Counted from the stretch's first letter, positions 7,563 to 15,841 are shown. The stretch: 42,294 bases of DNA from Pseudomonas sp. HMWF021 (GCF_003061005.1 NZ_QAIK01000107.1:45753-88046); one strand, 5' to 3'. Made by a program: numbers and translations. Notes: generated by a model not told the origin, from the sequence alone.

Positions 7563-8312
7563 TCAATAGATGCTGAACGGGAAATACTTGTCGTTGATTT
7601 TCTTGTAGGTGCCGTCGGCGACGATTTCCTTCAGGGCAGCGTTCAGCTTCTCACGCAGCGGATCGCCTTTGCGTACAGCGATGCCGATCTTGTCGCTTTC
7701 CACGACAGGGTCGCCCTTGAACTCGTAGTTCTTGCCGGCGTCGCTTTTCAGCCAGTCATAGTTGGCGTACTTGTCAGCGAGGATGGCATCGACACGACCG
7801 GAGGTCAGGTCCAGGTAGGCGTTTTCCTGTGTGTCGTAAAGGCTGACCTTGATGTCGTCACCGTAGGTGTCTTCCAGCCAGGTGCCGGCCAGCGTCGCAC
7901 GCTGCGTACCGATGGTTTTGCCCTTGAGCGAATCCTTGTCGGTTTTGAAGTCGACGTTTTTCGGTGCGATGAACTGCAGCTTGTTCGAGTAGTACGGGTC
8001 GGTGAAGTCCACCGCGCCCTTGCGCTCTTCGGTGATCGACAGCGAGGAGACCAGGAAGTCGAACTTCTTGGCGTTCAGCGCCGGGATGATGCCGTCCCAG
8101 TCGGAGGTGACCACGCTGCACTCGACTTTCATCTTGGCGCACAGGGCGTCGCCGATGTCTTTGTCGAAGCCGACCACGTTGCCGCTGGCGTCTTTGTTGT
8201 TGAACGGCGGGTAAGCCGCTTCGATGCCCATCTTCAGGGTCTCGGCCATGGCACCGGCGCTGAATGCGAGGGTGACGGCGGCGGCCAGGAAGACCTTTTT
8301 AAAATTCTGCAT
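7563..8312 (-). CDS. Periplasmic basic amino acid-binding protein (ArgT/HisJ/AotJ-like)
   Basis: A 249-residue solute-binding protein (SBP_bac_3). A signal peptide of about 22 residues (MQNFKKVFLAAAVTLAFSAG, cut after AMA) exports it to the periplasm. Ligand-site segments of the lysine/arginine/ornithine/histidine group are visible. They are GIEAAYPPFN near the mature N-terminus, SSLSITEERKGAVDFTDPYY, and IGTQRATLAGTW. It delivers substrate to the HisQ/HisM-like permeases encoded downstream. I start at the ATG at 8312, behind a GGAG ribosome site; the longer frame would extend 48 residues into the upstream ATPase gene. Exact substrate (arginine, ornithine, lysine or histidine) is inferred only. 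Confidence 0.9.
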   Translation of the reverse strand: MQNFKKVFLAAAVTLAFSAGAMAETLKMGIEAAYPPFNNKDASGNVVGFDKDIGDALCAKMKVECSVVTSDWDGIIPALNAKKFDFLVSSLSITEERKGAVDFTDPYYSNKLQFIAPKNVDFKTDKDSLKGKTIGTQRATLAGTWLEDTYGDDIKVSLYDTQENAYLDLTSGRVDAILADKYANYDWLKSDAGKNYEFKGDPVVESDKIGIAVRKGDPLREKLNAALKEIVADGTYKKINDKYFPFSIY

Positions 8313-8325
8313 GCATGTTGCTCCG

Positions 8326-9099
8326 TTAGCGGTTGCCGGACATGAATTGTTTGCAGCGCGCCGAAAGCGGGTTTTCGAACACCTGCTGAGGCGATCCTTG
8401 CTCTTCCACCAGCCCCTGGTGGAGGAACACCACTTCGCTGGAGACCTGACGGGCAAAGCCCATTTCGTGGGTCACTAGCAGCATGGTGCGGCCTTCTTCG
8501 GCCAGTGCGCGGATGACACTAAGTACTTCCTGAACCATTTCCGGGTCAAGGGCGGAGGTGGGCTCGTCGAACAGGATTACCTTCGGCTGCATCGCCAGCG
8601 TGCGGGCGATTGCGGCGCGTTGTTGCTGCCCACCGGACAGTTGCGCCGGGTAGGCGTGGCGCTTGTCGGCGATGCCGACCTTGGCCAGCAGCGCTTCGGC
8701 GACTTCAATGGCCTCGGCCTTGCTCTGGCCGAGCACGCGGCGCGGGGCCTCGATGATGTTGTCGAGCACGCTCATGTGCGGCCACAGATTAAAGTTTTGA
8801 AATACAAAACCAATCTCGGAACGCAGGCGGTTGATCTGTTTGCCATCAGCGGCAACCAGTTCGCCATTCTTGGCGGGCTTGAGCTTGAGTTCTTCACCGG
8901 CCACCAGAATCTGACCCTGGTGCGGGTTTTCCAACAGATTAATGCAACGCAGGAACGTGGACTTGCCGGAACCGGAGGAACCGAGGATCGAGATCACATC
9001 GCCGTCGCGGGCGGTCAGCGAGATGCCTTTGAGCACCTCGAGCTGTCCGTAGCGTTTGTGCAAGTTGCGGATTTCAAGCGCGGGCGTGGCCTCAGCCAT
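8326..9099 (-). CDS. Polar amino acid ABC transporter ATPase (HisP-like)
   Basis: A 257-residue cytoplasmic ATPase. It has Walker A GSSGSGKST near residue 37, Q-loop VFQNFNLWPHMSV, ABC signature LSGGQQQR, Walker B VILFDEPTSALD and the switch histidine in LLVTHEMGF. The 16-residue insertion around KNGELVAADGKQ is characteristic of HisP-type subunits. It powers the transporter whose binding protein and permeases follow on the same strand. It is the promoter-proximal gene of the operon. An AGGA ribosome site stands six bases before the ATG. Confidence 0.93.
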   Translation of the reverse strand: MAEATPALEIRNLHKRYGQLEVLKGISLTARDGDVISILGSSGSGKSTFLRCINLLENPHQGQILVAGEELKLKPAKNGELVAADGKQINRLRSEIGFVFQNFNLWPHMSVLDNIIEAPRRVLGQSKAEAIEVAEALLAKVGIADKRHAYPAQLSGGQQQRAAIARTLAMQPKVILFDEPTSALDPEMVQEVLSVIRALAEEGRTMLLVTHEMGFARQVSSEVVFLHQGLVEEQGSPQQVFENPLSARCKQFMSGNR

Positions 9100-9651
9100 G
9101 TGCGTTCCTCATATATGTTGCGCTCCTGCTGTTGGCGGGCCTTCCTGGTGAGGCGGCCACGCTAGCATAGCGTTTCAATGGCAGCCAACAGCGCTGCGAG
9201 CAGTAAGCGGATGGCATGTGGCGGGTTGTCGCATCGGCACAGCAGACTGTCGCCCCATCAACAACCGAACGGGTGTTTGATCGTGCAGACCCGCGGGTGT
9301 TGCGTAAAAAAAGGCGCGATGTTGCCAGCTTTGGCGGGGTGTTGGAAGCGCTATCCGGCTGAACGTACACGATTCGCCCTTTTATTGTGCATCCCACACT
9401 TTTTCAGTGTGTTTCTGGTGCGGTCATTCGTTTGAAAAGTGAGTCGCAGGGTAACGCTCTGGCGAATTGCCATTAATTTTAAGGACTTGCGATGACTGTC
9501 CGGTCGCGTTAGAAGCCGCGGGCCAGAAGACTTTGAAACATTTTGGCGCATTTATTGCGTGCAGAATCTGGAACGCCCCGTTGGTTTCTTTTTACGAGAA
9601 GGAAAACCAGACAGGACGGACGCAATCGCTTTCCTCGCAAAGGTAGTTTCG
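9100..9651. other. Divergent intergenic region between the ABC operon and gabP
   Basis: About 550 bases with no supported gene. It should hold the promoter of the minus-strand ABC operon and that of gabP. A minus-strand TATGCT near 9165-9170 may be a -10 element for the ABC operon, but no good -35 accompanies it. A sigma54-like motif lies at 9543-9559. Short open frames in this gap show no domain. Confidence 0.5.
9543..9559 (+). promoter_or_regulatory. Possible sigma54 promoter of gabP
   Basis: TTGGCGCA-TTTA-TTGCG matches the -24/-12 consensus YTGGCACG-N4-TTGCW at the invariant GG and GC with correct 10-base spacing. Three other positions differ. It would start transcription about 80 bases before the gabP ATG. 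Amino acid uptake genes in Pseudomonas are often driven by sigma54 with NtrC or CbrB; which activator acts here is not visible. Confidence 0.45.
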
Positions 9652-11043
9652 ATGAGCAGTACCCCAAGCTCCAATGGCCTCGAACAGGGGCTCAAACCGC
9701 GTCATGTGACCATGTTGTCGATCGCCGGTGTTATCGGCGCCGGTCTGTTCGTTGGCTCCGGCCATGCCATCGCCGCCGCCGGCCCCGCCGTGCTGCTGGC
9801 TTATGCCGCCGCCGGTACTCTGGTGGTGCTGGTGATGCGCATGCTCGGTGAAATGGCTGTCGCTTCGCCTGACACCGGTTCGTTCTCGACTTATGCCGAC
9901 CGTGCCATCGGGCATTGGGCCGGTTTCACCATCGGCTGGCTGTACTGGTGGTTCTGGGTATTGGTGATTCCACTGGAAGCCAACGCCGCCGCGACCATCC
10001 TCCATGCCTGGTTCCCGGGGATCGAGATCTGGGCGTTCGCACTGATCATCACCATGCTGCTGACGGTCACCAACCTGTTCAGCGTGAAAAACTACGGTGA
10101 ATTCGAGTTCTGGTTCGCCCTGATCAAAGTCCTGGCGATCATCGGCTTCATCATTCTTGGCCTCGCGGCAATCTTCGGCTTCCTGCCGAACAGCCAGGTC
10201 AGCGGCGTTTCGCACCTGTTCGACAGCGGCGGTTTCCTGCCCAACGGCATGGGCGCGGTGCTGGGCGCGATCCTGACCACCATGTTCTCGTTCATGGGGA
10301 CCGAGATCGTGACCATCGCGGCCGCGGAATCGAAGAATCCGGGCAAGCAGATCTCCAAGGCCACCAACTCCGTTATCTGGCGGATCGGCCTGTTCTACCT
10401 CGTGTCGATCTTCATCGTTGTGGCCCTGGTGCCGTGGAACGATCCTACGCTGGCCAACCTCGGTTCCTACCAGACCGTGCTAGAGCGCATGGGCATTCCG
10501 AACGCGAAAATGATCGTCGACATCGTGGTGCTGGTCGCGGTCACCAGCTGCCTGAACTCGGCGCTGTACACCTCGTCGCGCATGCTGTTCTCCCTCGGCA
10601 AACGCGGTGATGCACCGGCCATGTCGACTCGGGTCAACAAAAGCGGTACGCCTTACTGGGCAGTCATGCTGTCGACCGGCGCGGCGTTCCTCTGCACCTT
10701 CGCCAACTACGTGGCCCCGGCCGCAGTGTTCGAATTCCTGCTGGCCAGCTCCGGTGCCATCGCGCTGCTGGTGTACCTGGTGATCGCGTTCTCGCAACTG
10801 CGCATGCGTAAACAGCGCATGGCCCGCGGCGAGAAAATCGTCTTCAGCATGTGGCTGTTCCCGGGCCTGACCTACGCGGTGATCATCTTCATCGTCGCGG
10901 CCCTGACCATCATGCTGTTCCAGGAAGCCCACCGCGTGGAAATCCTCGCAACCGGCCTGCTGAGCCTCATGGTAGTCGCCGCCGGCCTGCTGGTGGCGCG
11001 CCGCCGCAAGCTGGAAAACCGTGGTGCGGTGGTGTTGAACTGA
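9652..11043 (+). CDS. gabP: GABA permease, amino acid-polyamine-organocation family
   Basis: A 463-residue, 12-helix amino acid permease, close in length to E. coli GabP (466). The first helix carries MLSIAGVIGAGLFVGSGHAI, the substrate-binding loop of the amino acid transporter (AAT) family. The strongly conserved block FSFMGTEIVTIAAAESKNP follows in helices 5-6. It imports gamma-aminobutyrate and related zwitterions with protons for use as carbon and nitrogen source. Start ATG 9652 is preceded by AAAGGTAG. The frame continues upstream to 9559 but that part lies beyond the sigma54-like promoter. The gene is monocistronic and ends in a strong bidirectional terminator. AAT members of this type can also carry proline or other amino acids, so specificity is moderately certain. 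Confidence 0.85.
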   Translation: MSSTPSSNGLEQGLKPRHVTMLSIAGVIGAGLFVGSGHAIAAAGPAVLLAYAAAGTLVVLVMRMLGEMAVASPDTGSFSTYADRAIGHWAGFTIGWLYWWFWVLVIPLEANAAATILHAWFPGIEIWAFALIITMLLTVTNLFSVKNYGEFEFWFALIKVLAIIGFIILGLAAIFGFLPNSQVSGVSHLFDSGGFLPNGMGAVLGAILTTMFSFMGTEIVTIAAAESKNPGKQISKATNSVIWRIGLFYLVSIFIVVALVPWNDPTLANLGSYQTVLERMGIPNAKMIVDIVVLVAVTSCLNSALYTSSRMLFSLGKRGDAPAMSTRVNKSGTPYWAVMLSTGAAFLCTFANYVAPAAVFEFLLASSGAIALLVYLVIAFSQLRMRKQRMARGEKIVFSMWLFPGLTYAVIIFIVAALTIMLFQEAHRVEILATGLLSLMVVAAGLLVARRRKLENRGAVVLN

Positions 11044-11060
11044 TCCGCAACGCGTAATGC

Positions 11061-11099
11061 AAAACGGCCGCTGTCAGTGATGACGAGCGGCCGTTTTTG
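11061..11099 (+). terminator. Bidirectional terminator after gabP
   Basis: A perfect 12-bp stem AAAACGGCCGCT (11061-11072) / AGCGGCCGTTTT (11086-11097) with a 13-base loop, followed by T. The A-rich left arm lets it also end the convergent minus-strand transcript of the lysine-rich small genes. Confidence 0.88.
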
Positions 11100-11114
11100 T
11101 TTGTGAGCGTAATT

Positions 11115-11567
11115 TTATTCGCTCTTGTCTTCCTGCGCTTCAACCGACTTGCCGTACGTATCCAGCGCAATCCCGAAATCGGTGATGAACTGTGGCTCGG
11201 TCAGCCAGGCCTGGGCGGTTTCGATGTCCATGCCGTCGGCCCACATGCGGTAGTCGATCAGCATGTCGGCGGCCAGGTGGGTGGCGGCCATGCCTTCGTT
11301 CTCGGCGTTTTCCATGTCCAGCAGCTCTGGATGGTCAACGATGATGAACGCCAGTTCGCGCAGCAGGGTCAGCAGCATTTCGTTGCGGCTGACGGCTTCG
11401 GCGTCGCGCATTTTGCTGAACATCGCCAAGGTGTATTCCGGGATCGGCTCGTCCAGATGCCCGAGGTTGTCGTCCTGGTCCAGCGGCTTACGGCCGACCA
11501 TGCGGATGTGTTTGGCTTTGGCCTTGGCGCGTTTGGCGCGTTTCTGTTGCTTGTTCAGGGATGCCAT
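11115..11567 (-). CDS. Lysine-rich small protein of unknown function, downstream paralog
   Basis: A 150-residue protein I do not recognise. The first 20 residues, MASLNKQQKRAKRAKAKAKH, are almost all basic or small. The remainder is acidic and predicted helical, with a segment MLIDYRMWADGMDIETAQAW. It is a diverged tandem copy of the protein encoded just upstream at 11574-11987. The N-terminal MAS-NKQQKRA-RAK-KAK block is shared, as is a DAE--S---M / DYR-W / AWL-(E/S)P-F pattern. The ATG lies six bases after the stop of that gene with no good ribosome site between them, so translation is probably coupled. The basic tail suggests contact with nucleic acid or membrane; that is inference. Confidence 0.8.
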   Translation of the reverse strand: MASLNKQQKRAKRAKAKAKHIRMVGRKPLDQDDNLGHLDEPIPEYTLAMFSKMRDAEAVSRNEMLLTLLRELAFIIVDHPELLDMENAENEGMAATHLAADMLIDYRMWADGMDIETAQAWLTEPQFITDFGIALDTYGKSVEAQEDKSE

Positions 11568-11573
11568 GGGAAC

Positions 11574-11987
11574 TCAGTTCTTCTGTTGGGTTTGTGCGGC
11601 AATCGCGTCGGACGCCGCCACATAGTCGGCCTGGAAGGCCGGGGATTCGATCCATGCCAGGGCGCCGGCTTCGTCGGTTTCCTGCGACCACTGGCGATAC
11701 TCGATCAGCGCGGCGAGGATGAAGTCCATCGCGCCTTCTTCGCCTTCCTGCTCGTAGACCAGCTCCAGCAGCGGGTCTTCGAGGAACGCGGTGCACATGG
11801 CCTGCTGGCTGATCTTCTCGGCGTCGATCATTTTCTTGAACAGCTCGGTCAGATCCACCGACTCGAAGTCGATGCGGTCATCGTTCGGGTCCAGTTCTAC
11901 CGGTGTCTCGGCACGTTTGGTGCGGTTCTGCTTGGCCTTGGTCTTGGCCCGGGCGGCGCGTTTTTGCTGCTTGTTGGCGGAGGCCAT
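11574..11987 (-). CDS. Lysine-rich small protein of unknown function, upstream paralog
   Basis: A 137-residue protein with a basic N-terminal tail (MASANKQQKRAARAKTKAK) and an acidic helical body, including ALIEYRQWSQETDEAGALAW. It is the upstream member of a tandem pair with 11115-11567. The ATG at 11987 is chosen because it aligns with the paralog's start; the open frame to 12062 would enter the hydrolase gene upstream. The pair follows an alpha/beta hydrolase gene by 28 bases on the same strand and is probably cotranscribed with it. No catalytic motif, signal peptide or membrane helix is visible. Confidence 0.8.
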   Translation of the reverse strand: MASANKQQKRAARAKTKAKQNRTKRAETPVELDPNDDRIDFESVDLTELFKKMIDAEKISQQAMCTAFLEDPLLELVYEQEGEEGAMDFILAALIEYRQWSQETDEAGALAWIESPAFQADYVAASDAIAAQTQQKN

Positions 11988-12015
11988 GGTGTGTTCCGTC
12001 GTGCGTGGAAAGGGC

Positions 12016-12990
12016 TCAGCTGCGTGGCACTGGCCGCCCGGGTGTGTCGGGGGCCAGCTCACCGGTTTGCAGCCAGGTCAGAGCGATGGGCCATAGTGTG
12101 GCTTGGTATGCGCTACGAAAAAAGGCGAAATGTCCGACTTGTTGTTCGCCGATGTCCTGCGGCTCGATGCGCAGGTGGGTTTTGTGCGCATGGCTGAAGT
12201 AGTCGAGCAGGCGTTCGATGGCCGGGATCGTGCCGTACGGGTCGTCGCTGATGCTGATCGCCAGGGTGCGTGCACGAACGTTGGCGAAGGGCAGGCGGCC
12301 GCTTTGCTGCAGTAGCCTGCGGCCGCTCGGGCGTTGCTCATAACGCGATGCGGGCGTGCTCCAGTCGCGTACGACGCCCGCTGGCGTGTCCTCCAGCCAG
12401 CCGAGGCGCTTGCCCGGGAAGTAGCCACAGATGCGCGTCAGCAGCGGCATCAGCAAATGCCATTTAGCAAACATGCGCCAGCGCTGTGCCGGCGCGTAGT
12501 CGCGCCAGTAAGCGAACTGCGCGCCGACCGTCACCAACCGACGAATGACCTGCCCGGACTTGCCAAGTCCCGCCGCGCAACCGCCGAAACTGTGGCCGAC
12601 CACATCGATGGGCTGACCGGAGAATTCCCGTTGCGCGCGCTTGAGCATCGCTTCGAAATCCAGCGCGCCCCAGTCGGTCCATGAAGCCTCACAGCCTTTC
12701 AGGGTTACCGGGCGTGATTCGCCGATGCCGCGGTAGTCGTAGGTGATCACGTCGAAGCCGTTGGCGAACAGGTAATCGGCGAAGCGCGTGTAGTGTCGGC
12801 AGCGTACCGAGGTGGCAGCGTTGATGATGACCACCGGGCGTTGCGGGTCAGGCAGGGTGTGCTGCCAGGTGAAACCGCCGAGCACAAAGCCATCGGCGGC
12901 GACTTCCTTGAAGGCTTCACCTTGTTTACCTGTCAACACCGGTGACGGTGACTGCATGTCTTGCGTTGCTGGCGCATCCTGACAGCTCAT
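12016..12990 (-). CDS. Alpha/beta hydrolase (COG4757-like)
   Basis: A 324-residue serine hydrolase. The nucleophile elbow GHSFGG places Ser near residue 134. An oxyanion-hole segment (INAATSV) lies near residue 57 and the conserved YDYRGIGES near residue 84. The likely catalytic His is in QQVGHFAFFR near the C-terminus, and an Asp in SISDDPYG precedes it. The substrate is unknown; relatives are annotated only as predicted alpha/beta hydrolases. I use ATG 12990; an in-frame ATG at 13047 would add 19 residues without a clear ribosome site. It heads a minus-strand group with the two lysine-rich small genes. Confidence 0.82.
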   Translation of the reverse strand: MSCQDAPATQDMQSPSPVLTGKQGEAFKEVAADGFVLGGFTWQHTLPDPQRPVVIINAATSVRCRHYTRFADYLFANGFDVITYDYRGIGESRPVTLKGCEASWTDWGALDFEAMLKRAQREFSGQPIDVVGHSFGGCAAGLGKSGQVIRRLVTVGAQFAYWRDYAPAQRWRMFAKWHLLMPLLTRICGYFPGKRLGWLEDTPAGVVRDWSTPASRYEQRPSGRRLLQQSGRLPFANVRARTLAISISDDPYGTIPAIERLLDYFSHAHKTHLRIEPQDIGEQQVGHFAFFRSAYQATLWPIALTWLQTGELAPDTPGRPVPRS

Positions 12991-13057
12991 CGCTTTCGAC
13001 CCTTTCGCGGAGCTGTCAACAATAGCCTTCGCGCCACACGGGAACAATCCGCCGTTT

Positions 13058-14116
13058 CTATTCAGCGGATTGCAGGAGCAGGCGCTCTTCGATCAGGGCC
13101 TGTTCCCGATTGAGTTCGGCGCGCAGCTCTTCCTCACTCGGCAGTATGGTTTTGTAACTACTGGCGAACAGTTGCTCATTGCCCTTGAGTATCGAGTAAC
13201 GCGCTACCGAGTCATTGCTCTCTGCACACAGAATGATCCCGACTGTCGGCTTGTCGCCTTCGCTGCGCTTGAGTTCGTCGTACATGCGCACGTACATGTC
13301 CATTTGTCCGACGTCGCGAGCGCTGAGCTTGCCGCGCTTGAGGTCAATGATCACGAAGCATTTGAGTACGTAGTTGTAGAACACCAGGTCGATGTACAGA
13401 TCGTCACCATCGGTGCTGATGCGTTGCTGTCGAGCGACAAAGGAAAAGCCTTTGCCCAGTTCCAGGAGAAAGCCTTGCAGGTGGTCGATGAGAGCCTGTT
13501 CGAGACGACTCTCCCTGACCTTGCCGGCCGACGGTAGCCCAAGGAATTCGAGCATGACGGGATCGCGTATGAACTCGCGGGGATGGGGTTTCATGGCTGC
13601 AATGTTGGTGGTGGCTTCTTCGATCACATCGGTCTTGTCTCGACTCATCAGCAGTCGCTCGTAGTAGAGCGTATTGATCTGGCGATCAAGGGCGCGGCTG
13701 GACCAGTTCAGGTTGGCAGACTCTTCCATGTACCAATGGCGAGCCTTGTCACTGGTGACGCCCAAAAGCCGCCGATAATGGGTCCAGCTCAATTCGTGAC
13801 GCAGTGCGTCACGAATTGGAAATGCCTGATAAAAGAGGCGCATGTAGCGCAAGTTGGAAGCGTCAAACCCCTTCCCGAACTGCGCCGTCAGATCCTTCGC
13901 CAACAAGGCCAGCAACCGCTTGCCATACCCCGCCCGCTGCGCCCCTTGCTGTTCAAACTCGACAATATGCCGGCCGATCTGCCAGCAGGTCTGCACCTGG
14001 ATCGTATCCACCGCACGCAGCACTTTTTGCCGCGCCTGGCGGATCAGTTCGCCCAACTCTCCCGGCAATGAATCGATTTTCGGGTCTTGCGCATCATCAG
14101 TTTTTAACGGGTTCAT
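13058..14116 (-). CDS. DUF1016 / YhcG-type PD-(D/E)XK nuclease
   Basis: A 352-residue protein of the DUF1016 (COG4804) family. The N-terminal half is the helical DUF1016_N domain (QIGRHIVEFEQQG; FGKGFDASNLRYMRLFY; LSWTHYRRLL). The C-terminal half is a RecB-like nuclease domain. Its active-site pattern is seen as DDLYIDLVFYN followed by CFVIIDLKRG, giving D...(D)xK. These nucleases turn up beside restriction and other defence genes, but their target is unsettled. The ATG at 14116 follows GGAAGA; the frame upstream to 14299 lacks support. Here the gene is alone, with no methylase or specificity subunit nearby, inside an otherwise core region. Confidence 0.87.
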   Translation of the reverse strand: MNPLKTDDAQDPKIDSLPGELGELIRQARQKVLRAVDTIQVQTCWQIGRHIVEFEQQGAQRAGYGKRLLALLAKDLTAQFGKGFDASNLRYMRLFYQAFPIRDALRHELSWTHYRRLLGVTSDKARHWYMEESANLNWSSRALDRQINTLYYERLLMSRDKTDVIEEATTNIAAMKPHPREFIRDPVMLEFLGLPSAGKVRESRLEQALIDHLQGFLLELGKGFSFVARQQRISTDGDDLYIDLVFYNYVLKCFVIIDLKRGKLSARDVGQMDMYVRMYDELKRSEGDKPTVGIILCAESNDSVARYSILKGNEQLFASSYKTILPSEEELRAELNREQALIEERLLLQSAE

Positions 14117-14374
14117 CGAGTCTTCCGCATCATTGAAAACAGATGCCAAAGCATGCCGGGATTCGCCGGCCGGCGATGTCGGGCGAGCCTGTGAAGTCAG
14201 CAGGAAGGCGGGATGGGTCGTGCAGGACGTTGCCGGCAAAAGGCGTATTGATAGCAATGGTCTGTAGTCCATTTCGTACATGCACCAAGTACCAATCAAT
14301 CTAAAACAAGCCTTTCGGTGCCAAATCTAAAAAAAGGTAACGATTGGGTTCTTCAGAACCCGGGAGTCGCCATC

Positions 14375-14824
14375 ATGAAAAACATTCGTTCATTCATGCT
14401 GCCGCTCGCTGCTGTCGGTTGGCTGCTGTTGCCTGGCATGTCTCAGGCCGCCAACCTGGAACCGGTCGACAGTGCCGGCGTGCAAGTCCAGCAACAACAG
14501 CAAAACGGCATCAACTACCTGTCCGGCGGGATTGGCCTGGACGAGTCAAAAGCCATTCAGCAAACCCCCGGCTACAACCTGCACATGACGTTTGCGGTGG
14601 GCGCGCAAGACCAGTACACCGCTGATGTCGATGTGACGATTCAAAAGGCACCGGGGCAAACCGTGCTGACCCTCACCCAAACGGGCCCGCTGGTGTACGT
14701 GCAATTGCCACCCGGTAAATACACCGTGGTCGCCACGCGCAACGGCGAAACACGGCGTGACGTGACAGACGTTGGCAGCGGCACTGCGCGCAATCTGGTG
14801 TTCCACTGGAATGACGCTGGATAA
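14375..14824 (+). CDS. Secreted small protein with carboxypeptidase-regulatory-like fold
   Basis: A 149-residue exported protein. Residues 1-25 form a signal peptide (MKNIRSFMLPLAAVGWLLL, cleavage near SQA-AN). The mature part is predicted beta-sandwich. The C-terminal PPGKYTVVATRNGE...RNLVFHW pattern resembles carboxypeptidase-regulatory-like domains, which bind or scaffold rather than catalyse. A Q-rich stretch (VQVQQQQQNG) follows the signal peptide. The ATG at 14375 follows a GGGAG ribosome site. The function is unknown; the periplasm is the likely location. It is single-gene and ends in a hairpin shared with the convergent downstream gene. Confidence 0.75.
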   Translation: MKNIRSFMLPLAAVGWLLLPGMSQAANLEPVDSAGVQVQQQQQNGINYLSGGIGLDESKAIQQTPGYNLHMTFAVGAQDQYTADVDVTIQKAPGQTVLTLTQTGPLVYVQLPPGKYTVVATRNGETRRDVTDVGSGTARNLVFHWNDAG

Positions 14825-14845
14825 CGCGGGTGTATTGAAGAATCG

Positions 14846-14869
14846 AGGCGCGGGTACAATCCCGCGCCT
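14846..14869 (+). terminator. Hairpin between convergent genes
   Basis: Perfect 9-bp stem AGGCGCGGG (14846-14854) / CCCGCGCCT (14861-14869) with a 6-base loop, followed by the weakly T-rich TCCTTT. It lies between two convergent genes and probably ends the plus-strand transcript. Confidence 0.6.
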
Positions 14870-14873
14870 TCCT

Positions 14874-15224
14874 TTACCCCCGCGTACGCTTGGCCTTCTG
14901 CTCGTCGCGGGGCTCGCGCGCCATTCGGTAAATCCATAATCCGATCCAGCCCACGGCTATCAGAAACAGGGTGCCAACGCACTGCGACACGATCTCGAAC
15001 CAGAACATTCGGGGTTGCTGCGCGAGGGTGTAGGTATGGCGCGGGCCGGTTCGGTTCCAGGTCGTGATGGAGCCGCTGATCAAGCTGTGGATGATCAGAT
15101 AAATCGACGCGCCGATGAGGAAGGCGATCAATACGCCGACCAGCACCGTCAGCCAGAAGGAAATCCGACTCTGGCGATAGGGTGGCGGATGGGGCAGGGG
15201 CTCGCGGGTTCTTTTCTGGTTCAT
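14874..15224 (-). CDS. Small two-helix membrane protein of unknown function
   Basis: A 116-residue protein with two predicted membrane helices, around residues 23-47 (ISFWLTVLVGVLIAFLIGAS) and 82-100 (CVGTLFLIAVGWIGLWIY). It has a short proline-rich cytoplasmic start and a basic C-terminus. I do not recognise the family. The start is ATG 15224; the longer open frame would run through the tRNA-Phe gene and its terminator and is rejected. An AGGAAGAGG sequence lies about eleven bases upstream, a wide spacing. No operon partner is evident. Confidence 0.65.
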   Translation of the reverse strand: MNQKRTREPLPHPPPYRQSRISFWLTVLVGVLIAFLIGASIYLIIHSLISGSITTWNRTGPRHTYTLAQQPRMFWFEIVSQCVGTLFLIAVGWIGLWIYRMAREPRDEQKAKRTRG

Positions 15225-15352
15225 CCAGTGGATAACCTCTTCCTTAAGGTGCGGCCAAAGTAGCGCGGATCGACGTTGGCCGAAACCCGTCGCGCATTTG
15301 CGCAGCCCAGAAAAAAGGCTGGATTGAGCCGTCGTCAAATCGCAGGCATAAA

Positions 15353-15382
15353 AAAACCCTGAATCTTGCGATTCAGGGTTTT
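15353..15382 (-). terminator. Rho-independent terminator of tRNA-Phe
   Basis: Perfect 13-bp stem AAAACCCTGAATC (15353-15365) / GATTCAGGGTTTT (15370-15382) with a 4-base loop. Read on the minus strand it follows the tRNA 3' end and is succeeded by a T run. Confidence 0.85.
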
Positions 15383-15389
15383 CGGTATT

Positions 15390-15465
15390 TGGTGCCCAGA
15401 GACGGAATCGAACCGCCGACACGGGGATTTTCAATCCCCTGCTCTACCGACTGAGCTATCTGGGC
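15390..15465 (-). tRNA. tRNA-Phe (anticodon GAA)
   Basis: A 76-nucleotide cloverleaf on the minus strand with acceptor arms GCCCAGA / TCTGGGC, discriminator A and encoded CCA. The D arm AGCTCAGTCGGTAGAGC, the anticodon loop TTGAAAA with GAA and the T arm GGTTCGATTCC are all present. It decodes both phenylalanine codons. Confidence 0.97.
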
Positions 15466-15475
15466 AACGGGGCGC

Positions 15476-15504
15476 ATTAAAAGGGTTTTTCGGATTTACG
15501 TCAA
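15476..15504 (-). promoter_or_regulatory. Sigma70 promoter of tRNA-Phe
   Basis: Minus-strand TTGACG (15504-15499), exact 17-base spacer and TTTAAT (15481-15476) lie 11 bases before the mature tRNA 5' end. A GC-rich discriminator (GCGCCCC) follows, as in stringently controlled stable-RNA promoters. Confidence 0.8.
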
Positions 15505-15568
15505 CGACTTTTTTAAAATTTCTTAAATTAATTCCGTCGCTTACGATTCGCCCCCCGATTTTGCGGGT

Positions 15569-15841
15569 TTACTCCGCAGGCGGAACGTAGCCTTCGGCTT
15601 TGGCGTAATCCTCGCCGGAGAAGTACTTGTCCATTTCGCCCTGCAGATATTTGCGGTCTTCGGCGTTCATCATGTTCAGACGCTTTTCGTTGATCAGCAG
15701 GGTCTGGTGCTTCTGCCAGTCGGCCCAGGCCTTGGCCGAGACGTGGTCGAAAATATCCTGACCTTTGGCGCCCGGAAAAGGAGCGCGGTCCAGCGCGGGC
15801 AGTTCTTCTTTGTACTTGCGGCACATGATGGTACGGGTCAT
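15569..15841 (-). CDS. yggX: Probable Fe(2+)-trafficking protein YggX
   Basis: A 90-residue cytoplasmic protein of the YggX family ([39 protein letters not shown]), the usual family length. It is linked to protection of iron-sulphur clusters against oxidative damage. The conserved Cys7 is present. It overlaps the end of mutY by four bases (ATGA), an arrangement also found in enteric bacteria. MutY itself carries a 4Fe-4S cluster, so coexpression makes functional sense. Third gene of the asmA-mutY-yggX operon. Confidence 0.95.
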   Translation of the reverse strand: MTRTIMCRKYKEELPALDRAPFPGAKGQDIFDHVSAKAWADWQKHQTLLINEKRLNMMNAEDRKYLQGEMDKYFSGEDYAKAEGYVPPAE

